NCBI GenBank assembly: GCA_947495695.1
Contig: CANLZP010000003.1
Coordinates: 186,001-250,000 of the forward strand
Reading direction: 5' to 3'
DNA: 64,000 nt
From: an uncultured Erythrobacter sp.
GTDB lineage: Bacteria > Pseudomonadota > Alphaproteobacteria > Sphingomonadales > Sphingomonadaceae
Each line of letters begins with the position of its first letter. Within the stretch, counting starts at the first letter, position 1. The notes under the pieces are model-generated. The model had not been told where the DNA came from. It worked only from the letters and a program-made list of their open reading frames with translations, and ran no database searches. The position numbers and the translations under genes are program-made. Positions 27,979 to 35,715 of the stretch are shown here, in pieces.

Positions 27979-29943
27979 ATGGCAAATGGGCGCGAACCTT
28001 CGGCGGCAGGATCACCGCATGACCCGCGCGGGGCTGAACGCTTCAATGAAGAACGCGCCACCTACACCGTAGCCAGCGCCACGCCCGATCTTGATGCGGG
28101 GATCACCGCCATCCGCGATACAGTAAAGACGCTGAAGCCGGTTCCCGGTGTCTATCGCATGTTGGATGCGCGCGGCGATGTCCTGTATGTCGGCAAGGCG
28201 CGCAGCTTAAAGGCCCGGGTGGCCAATTACACACAAATTCAGGGCCTTACCGGACGTTTGCAGCGCATGGTCAGCCAGGCCCGCTCGATGGAGATCATCA
28301 CCACCAATTCCGAGGCAGAGGCGCTGCTGCTAGAGGCGCAATTGGTCAAGCGCTATCGCCCGCCCTTCAATGTGCTGCTGCGCGATGACAAGAGCTTTCC
28401 GTTTATCCTGCTGCGGTCAGAGCATGATTTTCCGCGAATTATGAAGCATCGCGGCGCGCGCCGGGCCAAGGGCAATTATTACGGCCCCTTTGCCAGCGCG
28501 GGCAATGTGAACACCACCATCAATGCGCTGCAAAAGCTGTTCTTGCTGCGATCGTGCACCGACAGCTTTTTTTCGCGGCGCGACCGGCCTTGTCTGCTGT
28601 ATCAAATCAAGCGGTGCAGCGCGCCTTGTGTCGACCGGATCGACAAGGACGGATATGCCCAACTGGTGGATCAGGCCAAGCAATTCCTCGCGGGGAAGTC
28701 GGGTCAGGTGCAGGCCGATCTGGAAACGCAGATGGCCAAAGCTGCGCAGGATCTGGACTTTGAAACCGCTGCGATCCTGCGCGACCGATTGCGCGCCGCC
28801 ACCTTTATTCAGGGCAGCCAAGCGATCAATGCCTCGGGCGTTGGCGATGCCGATGTGTTCGCCTTGGCGGCCAAAGGGGGGCAAATCGGCTTGCAAGCCT
28901 TCTTTATTCGCGGCGGGCAAAATTGGGGCCATCGCGCCTTTTTCCCCACCCACACCAAGGACGTAGAGGAGGCGCAGGTCTTGTCCAACGTCATCTTGCA
29001 ATTTTACGAAGAGGTGCCGCCACCGCCCACCGTTCTGCTCGACCGCGAACTGCCAGAAAGCACGCTTGTCGAAGCGGTGCTGAGCGAGCTGGCCGGCAAG
29101 AAAGTCACCCTATCTATCCCGCAACGTGGGGACCGACGCCGATTGATGGAGCAGGCCAGCCGCAATGCGGCAGAGGCGTTGGAGCGCCGCCTGGCCGAGC
29201 GCGGCACCAAGGCGAAGATTGGCCGAGAGCTCGCCGAATTTCTGGAATTGGACGGCCCGCCGCAGCGGATCGAGGTTTATGACAACAGCCATATCCAGGG
29301 GACCAAGGCGGTGGGCGCAATGGTGGTTGCCGGACCTGACGGCTTCATCAAAAACCAGTATCGCAAATTCAACATCCGCGAAGCGCAAACCAATGATGAT
29401 TTCGGGATGATGCGCGAGGTGATGCGGCGTCGGTTTGAACGCGCGCTCAAGGATGATCCCGACCGCGAGACTTCGGGCGAAAAGGCGGTGTGGCCGGATC
29501 TTGTGCTGATCGATGGCGGCAAGGGGCAAATGTCCAGCGTGCGCGATACTCTGGAGGAATTGGGGATCGAGGATGTGCCCTTGATCGCGATTGCCAAAGG
29601 ACCGCATCATGGACGCGAGGGGCGCGAGGTGTTCCATTTCCCCGATGGTCGAGAGAAGACTTTGCCAACCAATTCGCCGGTGCTTTTCCATCTGCAGAAC
29701 CTGCGCGACGAGGTGCACCGCTATGCCATTGGCGCGCATCGGGCCAAGCGCAGCCGCGCCATCACCGCATCCCCGCTGGACGAGATTCCCGGCATCGGTC
29801 CGGCCCGCAAGCGCGCTCTGCTGCTGCATTTTGGCACGGCGGGCAAAGTGCGCGCGGCCTCATTAGAAGATTTGCAACGAGCGCCGGGCGTGTCCGAAAC
29901 GGTCGCCCGCACGATCTACGATTTCTACCACGCGAGTGAGTGA
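27979..29943 (+). CDS. uvrC: Excinuclease ABC subunit C
   Basis: About 654 residues from the ATG at 27979, used instead of an ATG 84 bases upstream whose extension looks non-coding. UvrC makes both incisions during nucleotide excision repair. The GIY-YIG nuclease domain starts at PGVYRMLDARGDVLYVGKA. A UVR helix pair lies in the DLETQMAKAAQDLDFETAA region. The RNase H-like 3'... 5' nuclease half has RIEVYDNSHIQG and LVLIDGGKGQ, and HhH repeats (IPGIGPARKRALLLHFG) close the protein. A roughly 50-residue acidic/low-complexity N-terminal extension is common in sphingomonad homologues. Confidence 0.96.
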   Translation: MANGREPSAAGSPHDPRGAERFNEERATYTVASATPDLDAGITAIRDTVKTLKPVPGVYRMLDARGDVLYVGKARSLKARVANYTQIQGLTGRLQRMVSQARSMEIITTNSEAEALLLEAQLVKRYRPPFNVLLRDDKSFPFILLRSEHDFPRIMKHRGARRAKGNYYGPFASAGNVNTTINALQKLFLLRSCTDSFFSRRDRPCLLYQIKRCSAPCVDRIDKDGYAQLVDQAKQFLAGKSGQVQADLETQMAKAAQDLDFETAAILRDRLRAATFIQGSQAINASGVGDADVFALAAKGGQIGLQAFFIRGGQNWGHRAFFPTHTKDVEEAQVLSNVILQFYEEVPPPPTVLLDRELPESTLVEAVLSELAGKKVTLSIPQRGDRRRLMEQASRNAAEALERRLAERGTKAKIGRELAEFLELDGPPQRIEVYDNSHIQGTKAVGAMVVAGPDGFIKNQYRKFNIREAQTNDDFGMMREVMRRRFERALKDDPDRETSGEKAVWPDLVLIDGGKGQMSSVRDTLEELGIEDVPLIAIAKGPHHGREGREVFHFPDGREKTLPTNSPVLFHLQNLRDEVHRYAIGAHRAKRSRAITASPLDEIPGIGPARKRALLLHFGTAGKVRAASLEDLQRAPGVSETVARTIYDFYHASE

Positions 29944-30060
29944 AGCGAATGGGAGTGGGACGCGCCTGATTTGCAAACAGTCTGCTAACGACCCAGAGCA
30001 GGACGTTAGTACAAGTCGGCCAAATTTTGGACGCGAGGCCGTATGTCAATGAGTTACATT

Positions 30061-30585
30061 TTAGGCTTTTGGCGCAAGCATCGCCATGATTTTCTTCATT
30101 GCAACTCGTTCGGCGTCATAGATCGTGCGATAATAGTCGACAACAGCTCTGCCAATTCCATCTATGCCTTCACGTTGCAGACCTTCCAGCAGTTTTGCAT
30201 CGGCTTGCTCGAGGCCAGAGATGGCTCCGGAGATTGCTGTGTGAGAATGTTTGGCGCCTAACAAGGGCGCGAAGATCAGCCCGGCAATTCGTTCCGAGTA
30301 AACGGATGCGTTTGAAGCGAGCGCCTCGCGTATGAGGGCCGCCATCTGTTCTCGACCCCTTGGTGTCAACGCGTATGCTTTGCGCAGCGGCCCTTTGTCA
30401 CTTTCTTCAAGCTCAACCGAAATCGCGCCATCACGCTCCAGATCGTTCAGCGTCTTGTAGATCGTTGACATGCCTATCTTGGCCCATTGGCGCATCTCTG
30501 TGCGCTTCGCGAAACTTTCCATTTCGAAGCCATAGCGCAAGCCAGTCCCGATCAGGGCCAGCACGATCATTCGAGGTTTTTGCAT
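30061..30585 (-). CDS. PadR-family transcriptional regulator
   Basis: A 174-residue regulator with an N-terminal winged helix: IVLALIGTGLRYGFEM, MSTIYKTLNDLERDG and the wing segment RKAYALTPRGREQM are the PadR signature. A helical C-terminal half follows for dimerisation. PadR proteins usually repress a nearby gene and are released by a small ligand. The gene is divergent from the DUF2306-like membrane gene. The 89 bases between them hold a perfect palindrome, the likely operator, so it probably regulates both itself and that neighbour. Confidence 0.9.
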   Translation of the reverse strand: MQKPRMIVLALIGTGLRYGFEMESFAKRTEMRQWAKIGMSTIYKTLNDLERDGAISVELEESDKGPLRKAYALTPRGREQMAALIREALASNASVYSERIAGLIFAPLLGAKHSHTAISGAISGLEQADAKLLEGLQREGIDGIGRAVVDYYRTIYDAERVAMKKIMAMLAPKA

Positions 30586-30633
30586 CGTCGTCGATTATTC
30601 CTTGATCTTATCAAAATGCCACAGCTTGACCTG

Positions 30634-30650
30634 TATTCTAACATAGAATA
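30634..30650. promoter_or_regulatory. Palindromic operator, probably for PadR
   Basis: TATTCTA-ACA-TAGAATA is a perfect 7-3-7 inverted repeat in the divergent region between the PadR gene and the DUF2306-like gene. It lies just downstream of a TTGACC -35-like box (30626-30631), so binding would block plus-strand transcription. A second palindrome, TTGAT-CTT-ATCAA at 30602-30614, lies next to the PadR start side and may serve the minus-strand promoter. Assignment to PadR is inferred from position and symmetry. Confidence 0.6.
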
Positions 30651-30674
30651 GTTAGTCCGGGCAAGGAGGCGCGT

Positions 30675-31223
30675 TTGGACCTTTCGTCTGTCACACAATA
30701 CTGGGATGATCCGTTGATGGCCGGATTGCATGTCGCCTGCGCTTTTATCGCGCTAGGCTGCGGCCTGGCGGTTATACTGCGGCGCAAGGGGGGTAAACGA
30801 CACAAGCAGATCGGCTACGTCTATGTCACCGCGATGTTGGCGGTAAATGTCAGTGCTCTGTTGCAGGCGGAGATCACGCTGTTCGGCCCCTTCGTAATCG
30901 CTTCGGTAGTTAGTCTGACCACTGTCGCCGCCGCGATGGCCTGCGCTTTCCGCTTTCGCCGTACACGTTCGCCCGCAATCCTCGCTGCGCATGGGACAAT
31001 GATGGGGTGGTCCTATTTTGGACTGCTTGCAGCGGGCCTTACCCAGTCGCTGACCGCCAGCGAATTTTACGCCAATGAAGGCTGGGCGCGGAACGAGTAC
31101 GGTGTTTATCTGCTGGTCGCGCTCGCCGCGATCTGGACCATTTGGCACGTCAATCGCGACACCAAATCCTTGCGGAAGGTTGCTCACAAAAGTCAAAAAC
31201 GCGTGGCCTCGGTCGAGGCCTGA
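30675..31223 (+). CDS. DUF2306-like membrane protein
   Basis: A 182-residue protein with a TTG start preceded by a near-perfect AAGGAGG site. It has four to five transmembrane helices. LHVACAFIALGCGLAVILRRKGGKRHKQIGYVYV carries the histidine-rich first loop and helix typical of DUF2306/YoaT-like membrane proteins (key residues: an early His and the basic GKRHK stretch), and AAHGTMMGWSYFG adds another conserved His. The function of the family is unknown. It is divergent from and probably repressed by the PadR regulator. Confidence 0.8.
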   Translation: MDLSSVTQYWDDPLMAGLHVACAFIALGCGLAVILRRKGGKRHKQIGYVYVTAMLAVNVSALLQAEITLFGPFVIASVVSLTTVAAAMACAFRFRRTRSPAILAAHGTMMGWSYFGLLAAGLTQSLTASEFYANEGWARNEYGVYLLVALAAIWTIWHVNRDTKSLRKVAHKSQKRVASVEA

Positions 31224-31550
31224 GCCACCATCATTTTACTCTCTGGACAATGAGAAAAGTCCAGCAAATCTCGATCGTTTGTGAGCAGTGCGTCATAATC
31301 AACGTATTTGGCACAAGAGCAAAGGCTATATGGAGCAAGCTGAGCGTCCTTATTCCCCAGCCCAATTGCGGCCGTTTTCTTTGACGAGGGCAATGACCGC
31401 TTCGTCATTTTCGTCTAATATTTGATCGACCAACCGATCGCTACAGGAACTTGTAAACGGGGTTGTTTGGATACAGGCTTTCAGCACTTGCGCTGGGTAT
31501 TGACTGTTTGGCCCTAATTTTCGTTCCTTCGTCACTACGACAAGAACCAA
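31193..31550 (-). pseudogene. Possible frame-shifted remnant of a PIN-like protein
   Basis: In this AT-richer patch the minus strand has two overlapping frames. One runs from about 31550 to 31350 and ends with SDRLVDQILDENDEAVIALV. The other, from 31408 to 31193, contains KYVDYDALLTNDRDLLDF, which resembles the C-terminal acidic motif of PIN-domain nucleases. Joining them near 31350 needs a single-base shift. An AAAGGAG site precedes a TTG at 31550. The match is short and the reading is broken, so this may be a decayed toxin-like gene or a chance resemblance. The plus strand of 31224-31614 shows no gene. Confidence 0.25.
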
Positions 31551-31614
31551 ACACTCCTTTAATCTAAATTCCCAAGCTATGCTATAAGCGCCGACCGGGA
31601 ACAGGAAGCAGAAA

Positions 31615-32022
31615 ATGACTGGCAAAGATTTTTCTACGGCATCCCAGCATGCATCTTTCATACTGTTTTGTGCGCTAGCCATGAGTGAAGAGAGGAATGC
31701 CGATGCCTTAATGTACGCTGAGAAACTAAGCGATAGCAAACTTCCCCTTGCTAGAGCTCTTGTTGGCAGGGTTCTGCTCAGCGCGGGAGAGCTAGAGAAA
31801 TCAAAGCCGCATTTCGCCGAAGCTATCAAGCTGACTGATAATAGGACAGATCCTACCAGCCAATATATTATTGAATATTGTATATGCTGGTTGGCTGATT
31901 TTGACGACGAACAGCAAATGCGGCAACAGTTCAGACGGGCGCTTTCCAATAATCCGCCAGTCCATGTATTGGACTGCCTTCCTCTTTACGAAGACGTTTT
32001 TACAACAACGTCGAAATCTTGA
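31615..32022 (+). CDS. Small TPR-like hypothetical protein
   Basis: A 135-residue ORF with an AGGAAG site five bases before the ATG. The helical pattern ALMYAEKLSDSKLPLARALVG followed by LLSAGELEKSKPHFAEAIKL looks like one to two tetratricopeptide repeats; the rest is helical with Cys and Trp residues. The DNA is visibly AT-richer than the neighbours, which suggests recent acquisition or relaxed selection. I recognise no specific family. A longer antisense frame exists here, but its residue composition looks like a shadow. Confidence 0.6.
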   Translation: MTGKDFSTASQHASFILFCALAMSEERNADALMYAEKLSDSKLPLARALVGRVLLSAGELEKSKPHFAEAIKLTDNRTDPTSQYIIEYCICWLADFDDEQQMRQQFRRALSNNPPVHVLDCLPLYEDVFTTTSKS

Positions 32023-32168
32023 ATGGGTGCTGTCAGTTTTACGTTAGCCAGTCTCCGCTTGCCACAAAGCGCCCCGAAACTGCCTACGACATATCCAACA
32101 ACAAGTTGGGAAGGTGTCAAAAGTGCAAAAATCGAAATCGCGCGGTCTCACCCGCACAATTCAGCGCA

Positions 32169-33644
32169 TTAAGCAGCGGGCAGCATGTCCCGCTCCACCC
32201 ATGTCGCATGCACCCCACTCGAGATCTTATGCGGCAATTTCGCCCGGCAGATTGGACCCTTGGTCACATCACCAGCGTCCAGGATTGCGAGTTCGGAAGA
32301 CCCGGTGTTCTCGTCAATCAAGAAAGTTACCAGATAAGCATCCTCCTCCTGTGTAGAGCCCTTTTTCGGCACGAGGGGACTCTCGCTGGCATAGACCCCG
32401 TCCGGCAATTGATAGATTTGTTCCTCGCCCGTTTGCGTATCCTGCCGGGCATAGCCATTGAACAGGAACCAGCCGGGCCGGGAGGTGGTGGACCAGACAT
32501 AGCGTGAAGGCTTCATCGCAAAATTGGGATTGATCATCCCAAATTCTGTGATCCGGTCGGACAGGCGCTGTTCGGTGCATTCGCCCGTGGTCAAATTGAA
32601 GCGCCAGCGATGCAGACGCGATTCAAAGCTGTGCTCATCCACATAGGCCATCATATGGCTGTATTTGCCCATTTCCTCGATCGGATCGGGCATCGGCTTG
32701 GCCTGATGATAGCCTTCCAGAACCACCTCATCGCCATCCGGCCCGGTGCTCTCATAGGCATTGGTCCAATGCAGGACATAGGTCGGATCGGCCTCAAACC
32801 AGCGGATATCCTCTGGCTGGCCATGGCGCGGTATCAGTGCAAATCGGGTAGGAATGCCATCATGAATGCGCGCGGCATGAATGTCCCGCTTGAGCAATTC
32901 CTCGTCCCAAAACAGAGGCATATCGTTCAGGATCGACCAGTTCTTGGTGATCGCCATGTCATGCGGCAAGCGCGGACCGGCCAGTGGAATCGGCACATAA
33001 TGCACCAATTTACCCGCCCGATCGACGACGCCGTAATGCATATAGGGCGCGTGGACGCCATAATTGAAGAACATCATCTCGCCGGTTTGCTCATCCACCT
33101 TGGGGTGCGCGGAGATGCCATCAATCGGCCCCCATGGCGCCTTACCCAAATTCTCCAGAGTAACCGGGTCCATCATCCATGCTTCGCCGCATTGATACAT
33201 GGTGGAATAGGCAATTCCGGCGTGCACAATGATGTCGGTGCTGGCCGTGTCTTTCAAGCCGCCATGCGCGCCAAAACCAGGGCGTTTGGATGTGCCCGGC
33301 GGGTCCATCAATCCGCCCCACAGCGCGCCGCCAGCGATCTGTTCCTGAGTAAAACAATGGGTCCGCACAAAACGGTTGCGATAGCTCGCCTTGCCGCCTG
33401 AGATATCTACCTGATGGATCATCGCATCGCCATCAAACGGGTGATGGCGACCCAGCGGCTGGTGCACAGGATTTTCGGTGTTGCGAAGATAGATCCCGTC
33501 AATATCGGCCGGGATTTCACCCTCGATGATCTCCAGCTCGTCTACCGTCACTTCCTCATGGACGGGGGTCCAAGGGCCAGAAAGATAGGGATGATTGCTG
33601 GGCTCCAGTGTGTATTTCAGCGGTGCTTCGCGAGTAATCTGCAT
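32169..33644 (-). CDS. Carotenoid oxygenase family protein
   Basis: About 491 residues from the ATG at 33644, preceded by AGAGAGG. This is a seven-bladed beta-propeller non-heme iron dioxygenase family, which includes carotenoid-cleaving, lignostilbene-cleaving and related enzymes. Candidate iron histidines lie in ISAHPKVDEQTG, LPHDMAITKNWS, the MMAYVDEHSF region and the C-terminal SSGVHATWVERDMLP. The segment GIYLRNTENPVHQPLGRHHPFDGDAM matches the family N-terminal block (key residues Arg, Asn, His). Substrate (carotenoid, stilbene or other) is not predictable. It stands alone on the minus strand. Confidence 0.92.
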   Translation of the reverse strand: MQITREAPLKYTLEPSNHPYLSGPWTPVHEEVTVDELEIIEGEIPADIDGIYLRNTENPVHQPLGRHHPFDGDAMIHQVDISGGKASYRNRFVRTHCFTQEQIAGGALWGGLMDPPGTSKRPGFGAHGGLKDTASTDIIVHAGIAYSTMYQCGEAWMMDPVTLENLGKAPWGPIDGISAHPKVDEQTGEMMFFNYGVHAPYMHYGVVDRAGKLVHYVPIPLAGPRLPHDMAITKNWSILNDMPLFWDEELLKRDIHAARIHDGIPTRFALIPRHGQPEDIRWFEADPTYVLHWTNAYESTGPDGDEVVLEGYHQAKPMPDPIEEMGKYSHMMAYVDEHSFESRLHRWRFNLTTGECTEQRLSDRITEFGMINPNFAMKPSRYVWSTTSRPGWFLFNGYARQDTQTGEEQIYQLPDGVYASESPLVPKKGSTQEEDAYLVTFLIDENTGSSELAILDAGDVTKGPICRAKLPHKISSGVHATWVERDMLPAA

Positions 33645-33743
33645 GAATGAAAACCTCTCTCCGCTGAAGCCTACTCTTGATCGGCACCAACGCAAGCATG
33701 GGCTCGATTTGAACAAAGATAATGCGCAAATAAGGCAAACGTT

Positions 33744-33757
33744 TTGATATGGATCAA
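33744..33757. promoter_or_regulatory. Perfect FNR/FixK-type box upstream of the universal stress gene
   Basis: TTGAT-ATGG-ATCAA matches the FNR/Anr/FixK consensus TTGAT-N4-ATCAA exactly. It lies 75 bases upstream of the universal stress protein start, a position typical for activation by Crp/FNR-family regulators. Universal stress genes are known members of low-oxygen regulons in alpha- and gammaproteobacteria. The regulator itself is not in the window. Confidence 0.65.
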
Positions 33758-33832
33758 TGCGAGCTGTGTTGCCTGCCCTAACAACGAAGCCTCCACAGAT
33801 CGGTGGCGGATTGATAGTTGGAGGTAGTGATC

Positions 33833-34648
33833 ATGAAATCGATTATGTTGCATATTGGTGATGATGAAGGCCTTGATGCACGCAAGCAAGTCGCATTGGA
33901 CATCGCTAGGGCATTCGATGGGCATCTAACCTGCCTTCAAGCGGTCAACTTGGAAATTTTTGCTCCTGGGGATTTCTACGGATCGGCGATGGCCGCTGCC
34001 CTTCCAGTGATCAAACAGAGGGCCGAGGAATTGCGTGATAAGGTCGAAAAGGACCTGTCCAATGAAGGGGTCCAGTGGGATTGGCTGCTTGAAGATGGCA
34101 TGCCTGAGTATCGCTTGCTGGCTCATTCAGCACTTAAGGACCTGATCATCGTTGGTCCGCATGATATTGGCGAGAAAGGCATTGGACCCTCGCATATGGT
34201 GGGTGACTTGGTTCTCCGATCTCGAACACCGGTGCTGGTTGTACCGACGGATCACAAAGCGCTGGATTGTTCGGGCACGGCCATGGTGGCATGGAATGGG
34301 TCAACCGAGGCGTGCCACGCGGTGCGCGCGGCGCTGCCGCTGCTGAAGAAGGCGAGCAAGGTATATCTGGCAACGGTGACCGAGGAAACGAAGGAGGATC
34401 GCTTTGACTTCCCGCCATTGGACGGTGCGGCCTATTTGAGCCGGCATGGGATCGATTGCGAAGTTTTCGAAATACCACCTGGCGAGGCGAACATTTCAGA
34501 TGCGTTGTATGCAGCGGCTCTGCGGCGCGAATGCAGTTATATGGTCATGGGCGCCTATGGTCGATCGCGCCTTGCAGAAATGCTGCTGGGAGGGGTCACA
34601 CGGCGTGCGTTGAAAGATCCGAAGTTACCCGTCTTGTTGGCGCATTAG
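33833..34648 (+). CDS. Tandem-domain universal stress protein
   Basis: A 271-residue cytoplasmic protein with two UspA-like domains (about 1-140 and 150-271). It starts at the ATG at 33833 with a GGAGG site eight bases upstream. The second domain ends with the ATP-binding motif GAYGRSRLAEMLLGGVTRRAL (G-2x-G-9x-G-T pattern), while the first domain lacks a clear copy. It probably helps survival under stress, and the perfect FNR/FixK-type box upstream points to control by oxygen. Its stop interlocks with the stop of convergent tesB (shared TTAG). Confidence 0.9.
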   Translation: MKSIMLHIGDDEGLDARKQVALDIARAFDGHLTCLQAVNLEIFAPGDFYGSAMAAALPVIKQRAEELRDKVEKDLSNEGVQWDWLLEDGMPEYRLLAHSALKDLIIVGPHDIGEKGIGPSHMVGDLVLRSRTPVLVVPTDHKALDCSGTAMVAWNGSTEACHAVRAALPLLKKASKVYLATVTEETKEDRFDFPPLDGAAYLSRHGIDCEVFEIPPGEANISDALYAAALRRECSYMVMGAYGRSRLAEMLLGGVTRRALKDPKLPVLLAH

Positions 34649-35598
34649 GAACCTTTGCGGCGGCGCATCATGCCTTCTTGGGCGACACTGGCGACCAATT
34701 GGCCATCGCGGGTGAATATGCGGCCCCGGTTGAAGCCTCTGCCACTGCCGGTCCACGGGGAATCGGTAGCATAGAGCAGCCATTCGTCAGCGGGAGCAGG
34801 ACGGTGAAACCACAGCGCATGGTCGAGACTTGCGCCAACCAATTCGCCGCGCATCCAGCTGAGCCCATGGGGCAGGGCACTGGTGCCCAGCAGAGTAAAG
34901 TCGCTGGCATAAGCGATCACGGCGCGATGCAGCCCCTCATTGCCCGCAAGCGAAGGAAGCGGGGCTGCGGCCTTGAACCAGCTGTGCGCTGCGGGCGGGC
35001 GAGGCTCGCTGTTCATCCAATGAAGCTTGTCGGTTGTGCGCATCTCGATCGAGCGCGGCCGCAGCATCAGCTTTCGTGCGTTTCCGGTGATACCCGCCTT
35101 GTCCGCAAATTCGCGGCGCAAATCCATGTCCGTGCGCAAATCTTCGGGCATGGGCACATCAGGCATGACATATTCGTCATGCGACAGCCCTTCTTCCGGA
35201 CGCTGAAAGCTGGCCGTTAAGTTGAGGATTGGCCGGTGGCTGCCATCCTTGGTGGTCTGACTGGCAACAACGCGGCGATTGGCAAAGCTGCGCCCGTCAA
35301 AGTCGGCCTCGACCTTCAGATCGGTCATGGGGCCTTCCTCGCCTCCTCGCAGGAAATAGGCATGCATGGAATGTGCTTGCTTGCCATCGGTTACGGTTTC
35401 TTGGGCAGCCTGCAATGCTTGCGCAATCACCTGCCCGCCAAACATCCGGCCAAACCCGTCCTTTTGCGAGCGACCAGTAAAGCTGTGCTCGCCGGTTGGC
35501 TCAACTGTTAGCAAACGGACCAACCCTGCGACCAACTGTTCGGGCGAGGGCGGCGCTGTGTCAGCAGCTGGGGTATCTGCGGCGTTGTTACTTTCCAT
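34645..35598 (-). CDS. tesB: Acyl-CoA thioesterase II
   Basis: About 317 residues from the ATG at 35598; seven more residues are possible from 35619. It is a double hotdog-fold thioesterase that releases free fatty acids from acyl-CoA. Diagnostic segments are GRMFGGQVIAQALQAA in the first hotdog, HSMHAYFLRGG, and LDHALWFHRPAPADEWLLY in the second with the catalytic Asp of SLDH. The C-terminal RIFTRDGQLVASVAQEGMMR block is typical. It is convergent with the stress gene and lies just beyond the hppA terminator. Confidence 0.94.
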   Translation of the reverse strand: MESNNAADTPAADTAPPSPEQLVAGLVRLLTVEPTGEHSFTGRSQKDGFGRMFGGQVIAQALQAAQETVTDGKQAHSMHAYFLRGGEEGPMTDLKVEADFDGRSFANRRVVASQTTKDGSHRPILNLTASFQRPEEGLSHDEYVMPDVPMPEDLRTDMDLRREFADKAGITGNARKLMLRPRSIEMRTTDKLHWMNSEPRPPAAHSWFKAAAPLPSLAGNEGLHRAVIAYASDFTLLGTSALPHGLSWMRGELVGASLDHALWFHRPAPADEWLLYATDSPWTGSGRGFNRGRIFTRDGQLVASVAQEGMMRRRKGS

Positions 35599-35643
35599 GC
35601 CCTGCCTTTGCGCGACCAAATAGCCGTGGTCAATTGCCCAAAC

Positions 35644-35674
35644 AAAAACCCCGCCGAGATTGCTCGCGGCGGGG
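35644..35674 (-). terminator. Intrinsic terminator after hppA
   Basis: On the minus strand CCCCGCCG (35674-35667) pairs with CGGCGGGG (35656-35649) around a 10-nt loop, and TTTTTGTTT follows directly. This is a good GC-rich stem with a U-tract, 42 bases beyond the hppA stop. It separates hppA from tesB, which is on the same strand. Confidence 0.85.
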
Positions 35675-35715
35675 TCTTGGCAGGACCCTAGGGCCCTTAC
35701 GTTTGATCAACCGTC

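Noticed and set aside
31350..31949. 199-residue minus-strand frame as a complete gene
   Set aside because: Its first two-thirds are antisense to the better-supported TPR-like ORF and are Ser/Cys/Leu-rich; only the last third was kept as a possible remnant.
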